In this document: in pieces, positions 50,001-62,000 of the stretch
Numbering within the stretch: the first letter of the stretch is position 1
How the letters are laid out: each line of letters begins with the position of its first letter
Assembly (NCBI GenBank): GCA_949357655.1
Contig: CASHTG010000009.1
Location: 806,001-870,000 of the forward strand
Source: Parascedosporium putredinis
Lineage: Eukaryota > Ascomycota > Sordariomycetes > Microascales > Microascaceae
Direction of reading: 5' to 3'
Length of the DNA stretch: 64,000 bases
Notes under the pieces: generated by a model
Databases searched by the model: none
What the model saw: only the letters and a program-made list of their open reading frames with translations
What the model was told of the DNA's origin: nothing
Program-made: the position numbers and the translations under genes

Positions 50001-53000
50001 TCGGAGAACAGACGGCACATTTCTGCCGCGCGCGTGTCTCGCGCTTCGAGACATCATGCCGTGCCCTTTGTCTGTACCTGCGCCAGACGGTCCTCAGATT
50101 CTGTCTGGCTCAGGGCACGGGAGAAGGGATCTAGAGTACACGTAATGAGGGAAATGGACATTCCCGCTGACGGAGAAAGGAAGTAGGATCATTTCACATG
50201 CTGAGGGGGCAGAATAGAAAGAGGGGCCAAGTCGGTGCCTGTTCGTTGCACTCGGCCAAGGCTTCCGTTCGCACCCTTCATACCATATGTCTCAGCCTGT
50301 AGGTGTAAAGGCACGCTCTTCTCAGGAAGCCGAAAGGACATTCAAGATGTCGGCCGATCGCGTCCACCTAATCGCGTTGAAACAGCTTCCAAGTTTCCCC
50401 TTTCCCCCAAAGGCCACCCGGGTGGAAATACGTGTCCCATCCCACCGGGAGCCTAGATGGAGTGGGGGTTTTTTTTTTGGGGGCCCGGTAGAGTGACGAT
50501 GAAGACGGCGATGGATGCGACCGCGTCCTTTCGCACCTCATTCAATTCCGTCCGTCCCGTCCGACCGGCAAACCCGCGAAAGGAGCATGCCGCGTGCGGC
50601 CGAATTCAACCCATCCTCAATTGTTCCAATCCTCACCACCCCCTTTCTCACGCGCAGTCGAACCTCCGTCGAGATTCCATTTTGGCCCGCGTCCGTCCCG
50701 AAATTAAACAGACCCCGCCCAGGCTGGGAGATCGTCGTGACATGCGTTTCGGGCGGCGCCTTACCCGCTCTCTCTCTCGGGAGGTCCGCCTCGTGGCCAG
50801 CCTTCCCGTCGAGTGCCGCGCAATAGCGGGCTGCATGGGAAATGAGCATGAGCAGGGGCCCAGCAGAGCTAACGCAAAACCTCGACATGCTAGCCTGCGC
50901 TGGGCAGGGCGGAAAGACAAATCATCCTAACAAGGGCTTTATTGAATTGTTTTCACCTTTTCCGTGGCCAAAAAAGACATCATATCAGCTGGCGTCAAAT
51001 CGATAAAAAGAAAAGTTAGAAGAAAAATAAGGTTGCTTTTACCGCTGCAAGGCCTTACTGGGAAGATGCCGGCCCATGCAGCGCACGGAGCCCGAAGACT
51101 GCACAGGAGCCGAAATCCCAACTCACTCAACTTGTCGAAAGGGTCGAAAGACGCGCAAAACCTAGAAGAGCCCGTGAAAAAACCGCCTGGGAAAAACCCC
51201 CGAGAATGGCTTGTGATGAACATATGAATGTTCATGTGAAAATGGTGTAAGCATAGCACTGGGAGTGGAGACTGAGCTGGGGAAGGAGAAGGGGAATGCG
51301 AAATCGAGCAAATTGACAGGTGAATGTGTGAATCAGGCCATTCACTCGCCCGATCCGAAGCCAAGGGAGCGAAAGAATAGTAAGGACAAGGAGAAAAAGG
51401 TCAGGAATGGTAAAGTTCAATAGAATCATCGCCTGAGACCTTTACCTGTCAAGACCGGAGCGGTGTCCAAAAATCAAACCATGGACATCCGCCACATCAC
51501 ATCCGCGCCTCGGGTTGTCTCACCAGGAATCCGATTTTCGTAGCCAAGTTTTTCCAATTTTTCTTCTTGGAAAAGATCTGTGAGTTAGGCGATGGCATCT
51601 ACTAGACCGCTTAGAGATTCTTGAGCCCATGAGGCGATTTCGAATCAATGGTGATGATCGGAAGCTCCACTCCGGCGATCTCTCCGCCCTCTCGACCGCG
51701 GATAGTCACGTCAATGCATGTTTGTATTATTGGGAGATCGGATCATGGACGATAGGCGACCTTCCATTAGGGTTGTCGGGCTTGCAATAGTCCTTGGATT
51801 GGGCCAAGCTAGACTTGAAGACACCGCTGCGGACACAAGTATGTACGCAGCATCCGTCCTTGTAGACTCGAAGAGCCGGAAAGCAGAACGGCGGAAGCAG
51901 CGGTGGGGACGTGTGTTGGGTCTATCGTTATCCTAGCCGTGACCGTGACCCACGACTCTTGGTAGAAGAACCCATGGGTTTCGCCTGTCTCGTCAAAGAC
52001 TGATTCTGTCCGCCATCAAGAGGGCTTAGACCTAAGTTAGGGCTTGGGGGCTTCGAGAATGATGTCGGCAGGCACAGGAACGAGGGGACCGATACTTTTC
52101 TCGACATCTTGGCAGGCTTCCAGGGAGGTTGTGGAGACGAATCCGGGTCTACACAAGCAGTAGCTTGCGTCCTCCCCACCGTTCCAAGATCAGTATCGCT
52201 GTGAAAGAGGTGGACTATTCGGAGGCAGAAAGCAAAACATTAGCAGTTGGACAGATGACTAGCTCTTGGTGTCGGGCAATGAGTTTGGTGACTAACAGCA
52301 AGTTAGCAAGATCATTGATCCCGGCACTGTGCCCAGGACATGCTGCCAAAAGCAGAAAGCACCACTCTCGCTCATGTAGCCCCACCGAGTTGGCCCCATC
52401 CGCCGTCATCCCCTCAATGCGTCAACATGGCTAAGAGGCCTCGATCGTCTTCAGAGACGCCGGCTTTGGGGGCCCATGTTTGAAGCTTTCCCTCCGCCTA
52501 TCTCACCTAGGTTAGTCCCAGCGCTCTATTGCTCCCCCTCTCGCCAGCTTTCTCCCTTCCTCCTGACGGTCAACTAAGAGGTCGCTGCACCTAAGATGTG
52601 GCCGGCGTCTCCACGCACCCAGTGTTTCCCTATCCTATGCCTTGCCATTGGCCCCCTTTAACGAGACCCTCTAAACCCCTTGGGTTCGTGCCTTTTTCGT
52701 GGAGTTAGAGTTTTGCGCGTAAATCAAGAGAAGTGAAACCATTTCGACCAAGCAATGGGAAGGGCAGGCAAGGGAAGCGCTGCAAAGACATGGGCAAAAG
52801 CTGTGCCGCTTTGGCCAATTGTGTATCTCAAGATGGGTAGCAAGTAGAGAAAAGGAAGAGGGGATAGCCTTCAAAGACATGGGAAGGAGGAGGGGTCAAC
52901 AGCGTCCAGGACCAGTTGTGATCGGTGCGGGGTCTTGTTTTGCTGTGCCTTTCTTCCAGAAGTTCAGGCATTCAAGCATTGCCAAGAAAAGGGTAGGTCC

Positions 53001-54180
53001 TAACGCCCCAGTGCGGCACTGGAAAAGCAAGCACGCGAGGTCGGGACATGACAAGAGGCTAGATGAGGAGCCCAAGCTTCTTGCTCATGATGGAGAGATC
53101 GGCTTGGTTACCTCGCTGGATTTTGCCTCCACCGATGCAACCAACCCACTTCCGCATTCGTTCTTCTCTCCCCACTCACGCGAGTGTTCTTTTTGGAAGG
53201 GCAAAGGAAAAAGAGCAGGGATGAAGATCCTTTGGCGACGAAGTGATCTCATATGATGAACGGAAGATTGCCTCGGAAACCGGGGAGGAGGGCACCGATG
53301 GGCACGCCCTGTGGGGAGAAATGGAAATAGAGAGAATTGAGAGTGAGTGCATGTGTATGTGAAGTTTCTTGTCGAGCTAGCCACGAGCTAGAGTCCAGCT
53401 CAAGTCCGATCACATCCGGGCCTCCACCGGATTAGCGACCCAGTAGCCAAGCACTTTTGTCAGATTCCCATACGCCCTCTTTACATGTATTCTCCGAGGT
53501 CAGAGATGAAGGGGAACAAGAGAGAGGACGAGAAAAAACGTTGCTTTGGGCGCAGAACGGATGGTTGCAAGCTAAACTAGCAGTGTGCGTGTGAAGGGTG
53601 GGGAATTGGCCTGTCTCTGGGTGCACGTATTATCCTTGAACTGGGCGAACCAGAAAGCACTCACTTAAGCATTAAGACGATATGTGGAAAGATACGAGAC
53701 CATAGATAGAACGCGAGATGGGCAGAGCGTCGAGCTGTGATGGCAGGCTCCTTCAGCAGTTTGACCGAATACTAGTGTAATTCGGTCGCTTCCAACCACC
53801 AAGTGCTTGATCCTTCCTCGTAAAATGACATCAATTGATCAATGGGGGTGGGTTCACCTTTGGACATGTGTGGGTAGCACGAGGCCGTCATCAGCAGCAA
53901 AAGGGATCAATATTGGCCTTATTGCTGCACCCTGCTTTCGGTCAGGAAGGGAGGTGGTCGGCAATCGCGCATATGCGGCTCTTTGCCTGCTGCTCCCCCA
54001 TGTTCGTTGGCTTGGGCGAGTATTACGCCTTAGAATTCAAAATAGTCGGTGGTCGGTCAAGCCTTGCCGGCTCGATACGACGAGAAATTTTTAGTTTGTT
54101 ACCAAATTAGATACGACATGGGGACTTTTGGGGGTCGCGTTGCTAGCCATGGCCTCCCTGTTGTCGGTTCTCCCATCCGA

Positions 54181-54243
54181 GGCAATTCGAGGCAATTCGA
54201 AAAGAAAGAAAAAGAAAAAAAAAAAAAAAGAAAAAAAAAGAAT
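54181..54243. repeat. 10-bp tandem duplication followed by an A-rich block
   Basis: GGCAATTCGA occurs twice (54181-54200). An almost pure A/G block follows, including a run of fifteen A. A second perfect 10-bp duplication (TCGATGCATC, twice) lies at 54421-54440. Confidence 0.85.
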
Positions 54244-57200
54244 TTTGCTGCTATCGTAATCCGTGTTGAAGTTGACACCAGGCCCTGAAAATCAAGAATT
54301 TTGGCCGTTTCTGAAGGATTTCGGCCTCCTCCGCCTTGGTAGCCGTACTCACGCAATTGAGTTGGGAGGAGGAGGGTCTGGAGCCTGTCTAAGATTCTAC
54401 GTTTTTGCTCTACATACATCTCGATGCATCTCGATGCATCATAATCGACCGAGATATGGAGAGCAAGCGATGGAATATGCCATATGCCATCACACGTCTA
54501 ACGGTGCAGGGAGCCAAAAGCACAAAACATTGCAATGGCAACAGCTTCATCAATTTCGATGTTACCATGAGGAAGGAGATGGGGGAGGGCAGACAAGGAA
54601 GGGGCGACCTCAGGCCATTGAATCTAAGCATCATTGACATGCTGCAGCTCGCGTTGGGGAAGGAAAGCTTGTCGAACCCGGATAGCAAGTGCTGCTGATC
54701 GGAGCCGCGATTCCCTGGATTTTCCCATGCAGACCTCGCTTGGGGCCTCGGAAGCGGCCAATCGCCAAGATGCCACCCGGAGAATGACATCACGGGTCTT
54801 GTCTTCGCCGCGCGACGGGGCATAAGAATAGGTGATCAATGATAATTATGCCCCACTTCATGGAGGGGACCAACTACACTTGGGATGACTATCCGTGGAG
54901 ACCCGCGCACACCAAGAACAGGAAAAAAGAAAGATCGTAAGAAAAAGAAACCCTTGGTGGGGATTTTTGTTGTTTCTCGCCCAGTTTCGTCTCGAGCAAA
55001 GAGAACGATGAAGGGTTCCCTTCCGGGGCCGGCCCTGCCGAGAACATCGGGAAGGATGAACATGGGCACTGCTCAGTGATTTGATTTTTGGGGGCCAGTT
55101 ATTACGTGGGATGTTTTGGTTCACACGCATCATCAATGTTGAGGTCAATTCAATTTTGATCCTCTCCGGCGGATGCGACCATTCTCCGCTGCTTGACACC
55201 GCACTGTTCCAGACCAAGCCCGACACACCCGCCCACACTACGACAAGGGCTAACTAACACTCGATTGATGGGCCCGTGGATGTCCGAAAGCTGGGCAGGT
55301 TTTACACTTGATCAATCAAATAGATTAGCTCCAGAGCACCACAAGCCAAAACCGAAAAGAAAAAAGAAAAAGATCGAGAATGCCGCCGTTGGACATGGGA
55401 AGTTCAAGTTGTTTTGGAGATCAACAATTCAACCAACAGGTACGGACTCGAGATCAAGTTGATTGATCCCCGCTACTAATGGTGCACTTTACTGCTTGGT
55501 CTGCTCCGAACTCCATCATGGACCCCATCCAAAGGCTCCACAACTCAATTGGTGCTGACCTGTTCCTGCTCCCTTCCTTCGTCTTATCGCCCTCTCCGTA
55601 CCTGTCTCTCCCTTTCTCTACTATCCTAGATGTATGGATGCGTCCACTGTTTGGTTTGCGTGTGTGTGTGCATGAGTGCAAGTGTCGTGTGTCTCTCTCC
55701 GTATCCACCCCCGTGTCCCTGTCCCACTTATCTTTCCACTCTACATGTATACTAGGAGCGATGAGAGGGGGTCACCCGCAAAGGAATAAGCTTCAAAGAT
55801 CTTCTCGTATTCCGCAATTGTATCGCCTCGCTCTGTGGCTGCTCACCAGCATGGAAGGTTTGGCACACACCAGGTACCACTAATAGCCTCTCGTCCCATT
55901 TTTAACCCCATCTATTTTGATCAACTCGGCCCTGAGGCGAATAGTGCCAGGCTCGACCGCCAGCACAGGACCAGCAGAAGAGCAGAACAGGTCTGCAGGT
56001 CTCACCGTCCCATTGCTGGCATCTGCATAACGCCACCCACCCACTGCAGTCGAGCCTGGCTTGGTCACGATGTCTCTGGGGTCTCCTTTCTAGTTCCCGT
56101 CCGTTCCGCCTAGAAAGTGATGCTCCTACGCGTGAAAGGATCTGAAGAATTCTCTGAGACAACGAAGAAGGGAGTAGTCGGTGTACGTTGTCTTGAAGAT
56201 TCAACAACTACTGAAAGCACGGGAATAAAGAGAGATAGAATAGTGAGGAAAAGAAAAGACAAGAAAAAGAGAGACCAGTGATGTCAAAAAAACACAGCAT
56301 GACCAACAACGAGTGCGTGTGGCATGCATCGGCAGGAGAGGCTAGATTGCAAGATAGATGGCCTTGATGCATCAATGCCTGTTCCTGTCTATCAACAAAA
56401 CTTTGATCACCTAACATCGACCGAGGTGCTGCCCCCTCCAGGGTAATGCGCCACCTCCTGCAGGCCCTGGGTTAGGGCCGCTCTGGGGCACAGGAGGGAA
56501 CGACATGGCTGGCAGAGAACTTTGAACTGGAAACTCGAGTTCGCATCACGTTTTTTGCTTTCCAAAAACGAAGTACGGAGAGCTGGCAGCAGTAGGGCAC
56601 AGTTGAGTCTAACGGCTCTCGGCAAGAAAAGGGAAGGGAGGCCTCGTACCAAGGCCAAGCAAGAAAGCATGATGAACGCCTGCTTCCTTCCTCGTGTTGG
56701 GGTTTTCTTTTTGGTCTTCTTTTGGTCTTCTTCTTCTCTTTTCCGGTTTGCTCTTTCCTTGACCTGGAATCCTTTCGGGCTCCCCCGATTTACACGCTTG
56801 AGTGTTGATCCGGCCCCGCTTTATTCCTGTCTTTCCTTTCTTTTCTTCGTCTTTTTTTTTCTTTCTTTTCTCTTTCTAACCCTCCGTGTACTGCCGCCTG
56901 CCGAGAGGGTCCCCATCGCTGGATCACAGATACGTATTGATGCATCACTGAACAAAGGACCTTTGCTCTCTTGGACCTTGGAAAACAAGGTGACGGATCA
57001 GGCGTGCTCAATCAGGCCCAGCGTCATGAATACAATCCTTCCATGTGCGCTGGTCCAAAAGCAGGCCACGGGGTGGTGGTGTGGGGAAATGGGTTGGGTG
57101 GGGGAGGGGGTGCACAGTGGGCATACCGGTTCCGTACGCTAACAGACTGACATCGTATGGCCGATTTTGCACCCATGGCCTGGCCTGGCCCAAGCCAAGT

Positions 57201-57621
57201 GATGCCAGCGCACCAGAGACATCAACTCTCTCTCTCTTCCTGAGCTCTACTGCTTGTACTTTACACACTTGGACACGCCCCCCCGCACCGCCGACTCTCC
57301 GTTCTTTTACACGCCCCCTTGCAACGATCACGGACAACGACCATCGCTCCTCTCCGCTGATCACTGAACACACCCATTTTTTTTGGGTCGTTCACTTATT
57401 CCTGTGCTTTGCGGAGTGGGGAGCAAGTAGTTGGGAAAACGAAGCGAACTAATGCCCAGCACCATGGTCCATCCGCTGCAACGGAGCCTCGCTCGGTCGG
57501 AAGGTACCAGCCGGCCGTTGGGTCCCCTACCTCTGCGTGCGTGCGTGCCGTTTCCCTTCCCACCCCCAATGCCCCCGTCCGCACCCCATGCTCGCTCGCC
57601 TCGTTGCTGGCCACTTCCTAT

Positions 57622-57630
57622 TATATAAAG
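57622..57630 (+). promoter_or_regulatory. TATA box of the proline-rich repeat-protein gene
   Basis: TATATAAAG about 260 bases upstream of the start codon at 57883. It is followed by about 240 bases of C/T-rich leader, the arrangement seen at strongly expressed fungal genes. Confidence 0.65.
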
Positions 57631-57882
57631 ACCCGGTGATTCTCTCTAAACCCTATCCTATTCTTCTTCTCCTCTCATCATCAACAATCACAACATCCTC
57701 ATCTCTCTTTCTCTCCTCTCTCCGACTCTCCAAGACTAACCCCAAAAGTCTTCCCTCTCCCACTTTCGCTCTTCCTCTCCTGAGTCTCTCGCTTTCGACT
57801 TGCAACAACTTGTTTGCACACCTTCGCTTCAGCAGTAAAACAACCACCCACACACAACACACATAACACTCTCTCAGCCAAG

Positions 57883-59004
57883 ATGAGGATCACTCACGTT
57901 CTTCCCATCGTCGGCCTCGTCGCCGCCGGCATTGCTGCCGACGCTCCCGCCGGTGCCAAGGGTGTCCGCGCCCGCGGCGGATACGGTGGCGGCCCCGGTG
58001 GCTATGGCGGCCACGGCAACGGCAACTGGGACGACAACCACGGCAACAACGGTGGCCACGGTGGAAAGGGAGGCCACGGAGGTGGCCACTGGGAGGAGCC
58101 CGAGCCCGAGGAGCCTTGCGAGACTACCGAAGTCCCTCCTCCTCCTCCCGCTACCACCGAGCCTTGCGAGACCACCGAGGTGCCCCCTCCTCCTCCTCCC
58201 CGGAGACCACCGAGCCCTGCGAGACCACCGAGGTCCCCCTCCTCCCCCGGAGACCACTGAGCCTTGCGAGACTACTGAGGTTCCTCCTCCTCCTCCTCCC
58301 CCGGAGACCACTGAGCCTTGCGAGACTACCGAGGTTCCTCCTCCTCCTCCTCCCCCGGAGACCACTGAGCCTTGCGAGACTACTGAGGTTCCTCCTCCTC
58401 CTCCTCCCCCGGAGACCACTGAGCCTTGCGAGACTACCGAGGTGCCCCCTCCTCCTCCTGAGACCACCGAGCCTTGCGAGACTACCGAGGTTCCCCCTCC
58501 TCCTCCTCCCCCGGAGACCACTGAGCCTTGCGAGACCGACGTCCCTCCTCCTCCTCCTCCCCCGGAGACCACGGAGCCCTGCGAGACTGACGTCCCTCCT
58601 CCTCCTCCTCCTCCCGAGACTACTGAGCCTTGCGAGACTGACGTCCCTCCTCCTCCTCCTCCTCCTGAGACCACTGAGCCTTGCGAGACTGACGTCCCTC
58701 CTCCTCCTCCTCCTCCCGAGACTACTGAGCCTTGTGAGACTGACGTCCCCCTCCTCCTCCTCCTCCCGAGACCACAGTTGCCCCTCCTCCCCCGGAGACC
58801 ACTGTTGCCCCTCCTCCTCCTCCCCCGAGACCACTCTCATCCCCACCACCAAGCCCGAGCCGGAGCCCACTCCTGAGCCTTCTCCCGAGCCTGAGCCCAC
58901 TCCCGAGCCCGAGCCTACTCCCATCCCCCTCGGCCGGTGCTGCCAACGCCGCCAGCGGTCTCCTCGCCGCCGTCGCCGCCCTTGCCGCTCTCTTCGTCAT
59001 CTAA
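57883..59004 (+). CDS. Secreted proline-rich repeat protein with GPI-type tail (frame breaks in C runs)
   Basis: About 374 aa after frame correction. The signal peptide is MRITHVLPIVGLVAAGIA. A Gly/His/Asn-rich segment follows (RGGYGGGPGGYGGHGNGN). The core is an array of about thirteen units, each a proline run plus ETTEPCETTEV (eight copies) or ETTEPCETDV (five copies, all at the C-terminal side), so there is one cysteine per unit. Next come two or three degenerate units, a Pro/Glu/Thr hinge, and a tail that reads SAGAANAASGLLAAVAALAA in frame and ends LFVI. The tail is a typical GPI-attachment signal: a small-residue omega region, then a hydrophobic end. The protein is probably cell-wall or surface anchored; the array is likely extended and O-glycosylated at Thr. 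Frame changes sit at the C runs 58198-58201, 58235-58239, 58747-58751, 58822-58826 and 58925-58929. The first and last segments share one frame, which supports a single gene. Confidence 0.75.
58105..58835 (+). repeat. Coding tandem repeat, about 50-bp units
   Basis: About thirteen direct repeats of a roughly 45-54-bp unit containing CCTTGCGAGAC and a (CCT)n stretch, plus degenerate end units. Repeat length varies through the number of CCT codons. Such arrays expand and contract readily and are hard to assemble. Confidence 0.85.
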
Positions 59005-62000
59005 ACGAATAACTAGCAGCAAACGCGCCTCGCGGAAAAACGATCAGGGCTCTCCGGACTTCGGCAACATGTTCCTCGCCCTCTCCGCGCGGACTTTCTA
59101 GGTGTTCAGAACGGGCTTTTATTTGACAACTTCTTTTTATTTATCACGCTTTTATTACTAGTGTTTTGGTCGGACCGAATAGTTAGAGATATGGTCTTTT
59201 GTTTGGTTTTGGGACTTGGTTAATACCCCGGATTTTGGGATGCTTGGGACCGGGAAAACTTGTTTTACATCTTCGCATCATTCCTTTAGACACGCCCGTC
59301 TGTTCAACCTTTTTTCATACTTACTTCTCTTTCGACGGGGACGAGCACGCTTGGAGGCCAATCAGCTTTATTATTGGGGATGGATTGATAGGAATAGAGT
59401 AATAGTTCGGTTTTAATATTATACTGCGTTCACTGAAATCCGCGTTCACTGAAATCCTCTTTTCTTCGTCTTCTTCGTCTTCTCGTCTTCTCCCCTGTAC
59501 ATGCTTTTCAGTCTACTACTGCACATTCTCTTTTCTGCATCTCTTTCCAGCTTGTCAAGGGTGTCGTGTGTCGTGTGCCCACGCTCTTGCTTTGCATGCT
59601 ATCTGTAAAATGTCATCGAATAAGCGGTTTACTGATTGGGCTTGTCCCGTCTTTGTCAGATAACTTTAGGAGAGTCTTACTCGTATCTTAACCCCCTTGC
59701 TTCTTTTAGACCCTTTGCCCCCTCTTAGGCCTGCATTAGCCCTTCACCAAAGGAGGGGAGCCTAGGATTCGGAAAAAGAAAAGAAAGAAAAACAAAGTTA
59801 CGGAGCGTACTGCTGAGGGGTCCAATCAGCCAGTGTGATTTTTGATTTCTCTCAAGGGAATAATAGAGGGCTCTACAGGTCTTGAGTATTAAAATCAACT
59901 TCATCCATGGATGTAGATACCGTCGCGACGTTCAAGCTTAGCGACTCTCAATTATTGTACTTTGGACGTTGAACCATTCGTCCCGACTGCCTCGCTGTTT
60001 ACATGCTACCAATGTGCGCAAGCTGCAAGACCCAAGAAAACAAAAAGAGAAGGAATCCAAAAGAGAACGAGGGTAGCCGAAAAGGGCGCACTAGAGCAGA
60101 CTGCTGCATGGGACACCGCTCGTATTCTCGTCGTGGGGTGGTCGGCGGAAGCCGTCATGCGGGAAAAAGAAGGTTGGGCACAGAAATCTGTCGACGTCAG
60201 AGCCTTGGCTGACTACCGATACTCGAGTGTGTCTGGTCTGTGTCCATTGCTGCGATAGCGATTTTATTTTGGTTTATTCGGGCTTTTTTTTTTTTCTTTT
60301 GGTTACTAGCAGGGGGCTACATAGTACGGTGGTAACGGGTGTGGGCTCCGTGGCAACATCATGACGGAAGGGCTCGCGGAATCCAGACCGATGCCTAGTA
60401 GGTTCTGGCTGGGTTCGGGAATCTACTTCGCAGCAACCAACCTCGTCTTCCCCTCCTTCCTTTTCTTTTCTGGTGATCCTCTTTGGCTGATAAGATCTGT
60501 GGAGGGTAGAAGAACAGGACAGGGGTTCGAGGGAAGGGAGGGGCAAAAATGCCAGCCATATCAGGGAAATCGGAGCCAGCGGGGCGGGAGCAGCGGGCTG
60601 CTGCTGGGTTGGCAGGCATCGAGGACAGGACTGGCTGGCTCACCTTTTTGGTTGCTCGGTGGATCGTTCCCTCGAGCCAACCCGGTTTAGGCGATGGATT
60701 TACGCTGCAGGGCGACCGGCGGTGGGAGAGCTGTGGATTTGGAGGAGACCTTCGTATTGCTGTCTCCCGTGTTACCGCAGGGTCGCAGTGCTAAGCTTTT
60801 CCCAGCAGGACCTATGATGCGGCACTTGGCCCGGAATTAGGAATTGATCACCTTTGATAGGGCCCTTTCTCTCTCTCTCTCTCTCGCCCATGCCATGCAC
60901 GTTGATACTACTACAAGTACACACACCACTACGAAGTTTTCCGGTGGTTGGCAAGGTTGGGTCAGCAGCAGTCAGGTCATCCGATAGTGCTTGCTCTGAT
61001 TCGCCGATGCTGCGAGAAACCGGGATCGAACAACTTGTTGTTGCGATCTGGTTGCCGTCGATGCGCCAAGGGATTAGGTCATCGAGCGAGATGGTTGATG
61101 GGGTCGCCAAAAAGCACTGGTTCCGAGACACAGCGCGAATCTACGAGAGGGAGCGGAAATAGTCATTGTTTGTTAGACGAACGACAACTTCCGCTCCACC
61201 CGCTCCTCGCGCTTGTGAGTCAAGGCCTCATCGAAAACCAACTAGCAGTAATTTTCACCCTTTGCCTCTTCGTCCCCTTTCGCAAGGCACCATCGGGTAT
61301 AAGCAGTCAGATGGATGAGGTTTCAATATTGGAAAGTGAGTGTGCCAGGAAAAGTGCTGCCATTTGCTCGTCGAACAGGGTGCTGGGCTATGGTCATCAG
61401 AAGGCCCCAATCAAGACAGCTGCGGATGCGAGGAGAGTGCAAACAAGCGAATCATCGAAAGGTGCAGGAGATGGATTTAGAGAGCCACGACAACAATACA
61501 TTGAGCCTTGTCGTGCGTGGGGAAACACAGGATGGATCAATCTTTTGGGGCTTTGCACTCTTTGCACTGGGTTGGTCGGTGATCATCACTGTTTTCCCTG
61601 CACTTTGATCTTTCTTGCACCCCTCCCCCTGTCCCTGGTCAACCACCCACCGACAATGATCAATGATATGATGGAGACCTGGGCTGAAAAGACGTGGGGC
61701 CAAGAGATATAGCACGCCTTGTCAGTGGCCGATTCGGCCGAGAAAGTACTCGGTTGGGTCTTAGGGCCAATGGGGGGACGTCAAAGCTCGTATCTGCTTT
61801 GGGGAGAACGGGGGCGGTCTGATCTGGTCTGGCCTGCCTTGGTCTGGTCGAGTCCGGTTCTGGTGGCACGTTACCTGGAAGCAAAGGCAAGTTGGCTAGC
61901 ACATACAACAGGATTGGCTGACCTCGAGTTATTTTCATGTTTGTGGCCCCAGGACCCCCGGAGTCGTGGAACCTGGGATGACGGGTTTGCTGCGATGACG

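Larger units (their letters stand above)
44735..57882. other. 13-kb gene desert with simple-sequence tracts
   Basis: I cannot support any gene. Open frames are short, on both strands and without domains. Visible structure: an (AC)n repeat, a (GAA)n repeat, an A-rich block, and several perfect 10-16-bp tandem duplications. The final 250 bases before 57883 are strongly C/T-rich and belong to the leader of the repeat-protein gene. An isolated KCDKCKKEHTCD-like peptide near 49630-49665 is probably chance. The interval could hide non-coding RNA or a very fragmented gene that cannot be seen without alignment. Confidence 0.5.

Noticed and set aside
17582..59004. Programmed ribosomal frameshifting as the cause of the frame breaks
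   Set aside because: There are too many sites, in unrelated genes and at varied short G/C/A runs. No common slippery heptamer or downstream structure is visible.
60948..61712. 254-codon open frame on the plus strand
   Set aside because: No domain, no signal peptide or coherent hydrophobic pattern, and mixed composition. Neighbouring frames are equally open, so it is probably chance.
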